From contig NZ_CP132480.1 of assembly GCF_030770395.1 (NCBI RefSeq), positions 5,108,845-5,172,844 on the forward strand: a DNA stretch of 64,000 bases, read 5' to 3'. This stretch comes from Telluria beijingensis (GTDB lineage Bacteria; Pseudomonadota; Gammaproteobacteria; Burkholderiales; Burkholderiaceae_D). Shown here piece after piece: positions 62,167 through 64,000 of this stretch (position 1 is the first letter of the stretch; the number at the start of each line of letters is the position of its first letter). Position numbers and translations under genes: made by a program. The notes beneath the pieces were generated by a model. That model saw only the letters and a list, made by a program, of their open reading frames with translations. It made no database searches and was not told the DNA's origin.

Positions 62167-63807
62167 ATGCACAAGATTGTCTCTACCCTCGTCCTCACCG
62201 CCCTCGCCGGCAGCCTGGCACTGGCCTATCCGGCCCAGGCCCAGACCAAATCCAAGGCGCAAGCCGCGACCGTCCAGGAAGCGCCGCTGCGCGCGCACAT
62301 GGCCTTCCTGTCGTCCGACGCCCTGGAAGGCCGCGGAACCGGCCAGCGCGGCGGCGAGCTGACCGTCACCTACCTCGAAACCCAGGCGCTGGCCGTGGGC
62401 CTCAAGCCGGGCAACGGCGACAGCTTCCGCCAGGCGGTCAAGATCGCCGGCGTGCGTTCGCTGCCCGAGAAGAGCAATATCGCCATCTCGGCCGGCGGCA
62501 ATGCGCTGCCGCTGCAGTTCGGCGCGGACTGGGTCTGGGGCCCGGGCGACGGCAAGGCCGACCACACGCTCGATTCGGAACTGGTCTTCGTCGGCTACGG
62601 CACCGTGGCGCCGGAAGAAGGCGGCTGGAACGACTTCAAGGGCATGGACCTGAAGGGCAAGGTGCTGGTGATGATGGTGAACGATCCGATGCCGACCGCA
62701 GCGGATCCAAAGCGCTTCAACGGCGAGGGCCTGACCTACTACGGCCGCTGGACCTATAAGTTCGAGGAAGCGGCGCGCCAGGGCGCGGCCGGCGCGATCC
62801 TGATCCACACCGACAAATCGGCCTCGTACGGCTGGAGCGTGGTGCAGAACAGCTGGGCCAATGCCGAGCGCTTCCAGCTCACCGAAGGTAAAGTGGGCAC
62901 CGGCCTGCAGGGCTGGATGACCGACGCCACCGCACGCAAGGTGTTCGCCGCCGCCGGCCAGGACCTGGATAAACTGCGCGCCGCGGCCGAAGACAAGAGC
63001 TTCAAGCCAGTGACGCTGAACGCGCGCATCAAGGGCGACGCCCGCGCCGCCGTGCGTTCGCTGGAAGAGTTCAACGTGGCCGGCATCGTGCCGGGTACCG
63101 ATCCGAAGCTGAAGGACGAAGTGGTGATCTATTCGGCCCACTGGGACCACATGGGCAAGCAGGGCACCGAAGGCGACACCATCTTCAACGGCGCGGTCGA
63201 CAATGCCTCGGGCACCGGCGCGCTGCTGGCGATGGCCGCCGAAGCGGTCAAGCATCCGGCCAAGCGCAGCCAGATGTTCCTGTGGGTCGGCGCCGAAGAG
63301 CAAGGCCTGCTGGGCAGCGCGGCCTATGTCGCGGCGCCGCTGTGGCCGATCGAAAAAACCGCCGCCAACCTGAACCTGGACAGCCTGAACTGGGTGGGCC
63401 TGGTGAAGGACGTGAGCGTGCCGGGCAGCGAGCGCACCGAACTGGGCGCGATGGCCGCCGCCACCGCCAAGGCGATGGGCCTGACCGTCGCGCCGGCCAA
63501 GCCCGACCTGGCCGGTGGCTACTTCCGCAGCGACCACTTCAGCTTCGCCAAGGCCGGCGTGCCGGCGTTCTCGGTCGGCGCGGGCCGCAGCTGGGTGAAG
63601 GATGTCGAGGCGAACAACGCCAAGGCCGCGACCTACCGCGACAAGTACCACCAGGTGGGCGATGAATACGATCCGAGCTGGGACCTGTCGGGCATGGTGC
63701 AGCAGGCGCAGTACACGCTGAACCTGGGCCGCATGGTGGCGGATGCGCCGAAGATGCCGGCGTGGAAGGCGGGCGATCCGTTCGGCAAGGCGCGCGCTGC
63801 GAAGTAA
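62167..63807 (+). CDS. M28-family zinc aminopeptidase, exported
   Basis: 546 residues. Signal peptide MHKIVSTLVLTALAGSLALAYPAQA. The M28 catalytic set is intact: His in SAHWDH (about 325), Asp in GAVDNASG (about 345), GluGlu in WVGAEEQG (about 376), Asp in NLDSLN and a C-terminal His in SDHFSFAK. A PA-type insert lies in the middle (about 145-290: YYGRWTYKFEEAARQGAAGAILIHT). It should release N-terminal residues from peptides in the periplasm. It follows the degenerate M28 homologue. Confidence 0.93.
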   Translation: MHKIVSTLVLTALAGSLALAYPAQAQTKSKAQAATVQEAPLRAHMAFLSSDALEGRGTGQRGGELTVTYLETQALAVGLKPGNGDSFRQAVKIAGVRSLPEKSNIAISAGGNALPLQFGADWVWGPGDGKADHTLDSELVFVGYGTVAPEEGGWNDFKGMDLKGKVLVMMVNDPMPTAADPKRFNGEGLTYYGRWTYKFEEAARQGAAGAILIHTDKSASYGWSVVQNSWANAERFQLTEGKVGTGLQGWMTDATARKVFAAAGQDLDKLRAAAEDKSFKPVTLNARIKGDARAAVRSLEEFNVAGIVPGTDPKLKDEVVIYSAHWDHMGKQGTEGDTIFNGAVDNASGTGALLAMAAEAVKHPAKRSQMFLWVGAEEQGLLGSAAYVAAPLWPIEKTAANLNLDSLNWVGLVKDVSVPGSERTELGAMAAATAKAMGLTVAPAKPDLAGGYFRSDHFSFAKAGVPAFSVGAGRSWVKDVEANNAKAATYRDKYHQVGDEYDPSWDLSGMVQQAQYTLNLGRMVADAPKMPAWKAGDPFGKARAAK

Positions 63808-63845
63808 TCGCACCCACTAAGCATCGTCTTAGTTAGCAGTATCCC

Positions 63846-63949
63846 GTCGTTACCTCCACTGGAGGTAACGACTTCCCGCGCAGGCGGGAACCCAAGTTTG
63901 CCAGCGTCTTCGTAACGCGAGAAACTTAGGTTCCCGCCTCCGCGGGAAC
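63846..63949. repeat. Palindrome and two REP copies beyond the M28 gene
   Basis: GTCGTTACCTCCA-C-TGGAGGTAACGAC is a perfect 13-bp inverted repeat (63846-63872). It runs straight into a REP copy at 63873-63890 (TTCCCGC GCAG GCGGGAA); a second REP, opposite orientation, is at 63930-63949. Confidence 0.85.
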
Positions 63950-63997
63950 GACGCTTTTGGGCCAACGATTTCAATCTACTGACAAGGGAGGCGAACG

Positions 63998-64000
63998 ATG
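63998..64000 (+). CDS. Possible start codon of the next gene (body outside window)
   Basis: The window ends in ATG preceded by AAGGGAGGCGAACG, a good ribosome site at normal distance, so the next gene probably begins here. No product can be named. Confidence 0.4.

Noticed and set aside
59725-63813. 1362-residue minus-strand open frame
   Set aside because: It is antisense to both M28 genes, which have clear motifs and signal peptides.

Overview
The window is about 64 kb of high-GC DNA from a free-living Gram-negative bacterium. Codon use, lipoprotein, Tat and TonB components, gene families and the dispersed REP palindromes fit a betaproteobacterium of the Oxalobacteraceae (Massilia/Duganella-like). 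This assignment is inferred from gene content, not from a search. I see no rRNA, tRNA, phage, transposase or CRISPR. The coding strand is confused by very long antisense open frames, typical at this GC.

Layout. 1-4867 (minus) is a translationally coupled pair: a secreted caspase-fold protease and a secreted TPR-CHAT protein that runs off the left edge. 5097-7087 (plus) holds a membrane protein and two small lipoproteins. 7090-20379 (minus) is a ten-gene run, two tandem TldD-TldE pairs followed by DUF4159, MoxR ATPase, DUF58, BatA-like, DUF4175-like and a last membrane protein. Both TldDs carry Tat-type signals. 20739-23263 (plus) holds an exported methyltransferase-like protein and a Deg-type serine protease. 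23525-26991 (minus) is an M1 aminopeptidase coupled to a beta-lactamase-fold hydrolase. 27168-32596 holds a GDT1-type transporter, a CehA-type PHP hydrolase, a YdeI-like protein and a GH92 mannosidase.

32768-39358 holds a NERD-nuclease/SF1-helicase fusion, a 55-bp repeat array, a WYL regulator with an unknown partner, and a divergent small protein plus double-AAA ATPase. 39360-48182 (minus) is a giant NdvB-like protein whose catalytic motifs look eroded, plus an outer-membrane channel. 48372-50553 is a divergent pair, a cysteine desulfurase-rhodanese fusion and a DecR/CyuR-like regulator around a perfect palindrome. 50650-53620 holds an amino-acid binding protein and a DUF885 peptidase. 53789-58632 (minus) is an operon of response regulator, periplasmic binding protein, histidine kinase and M14 peptidase. 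59031-63807 (plus) holds a TonB protein, a membrane M28 homologue with lost catalytic residues and an intact M28 peptidase. The next gene starts at the right edge.

Themes. The window is rich in exported peptidases (about a dozen). Most intergenic gaps above 150 bp carry a REP-type palindrome whose stem shows compensatory changes. The points most worth following are the caspase/CHAT pair, Tat-exported TldD with unexported TldE, the degenerate NdvB-like protein, the desulfurase/DecR pair and the 55-bp array.
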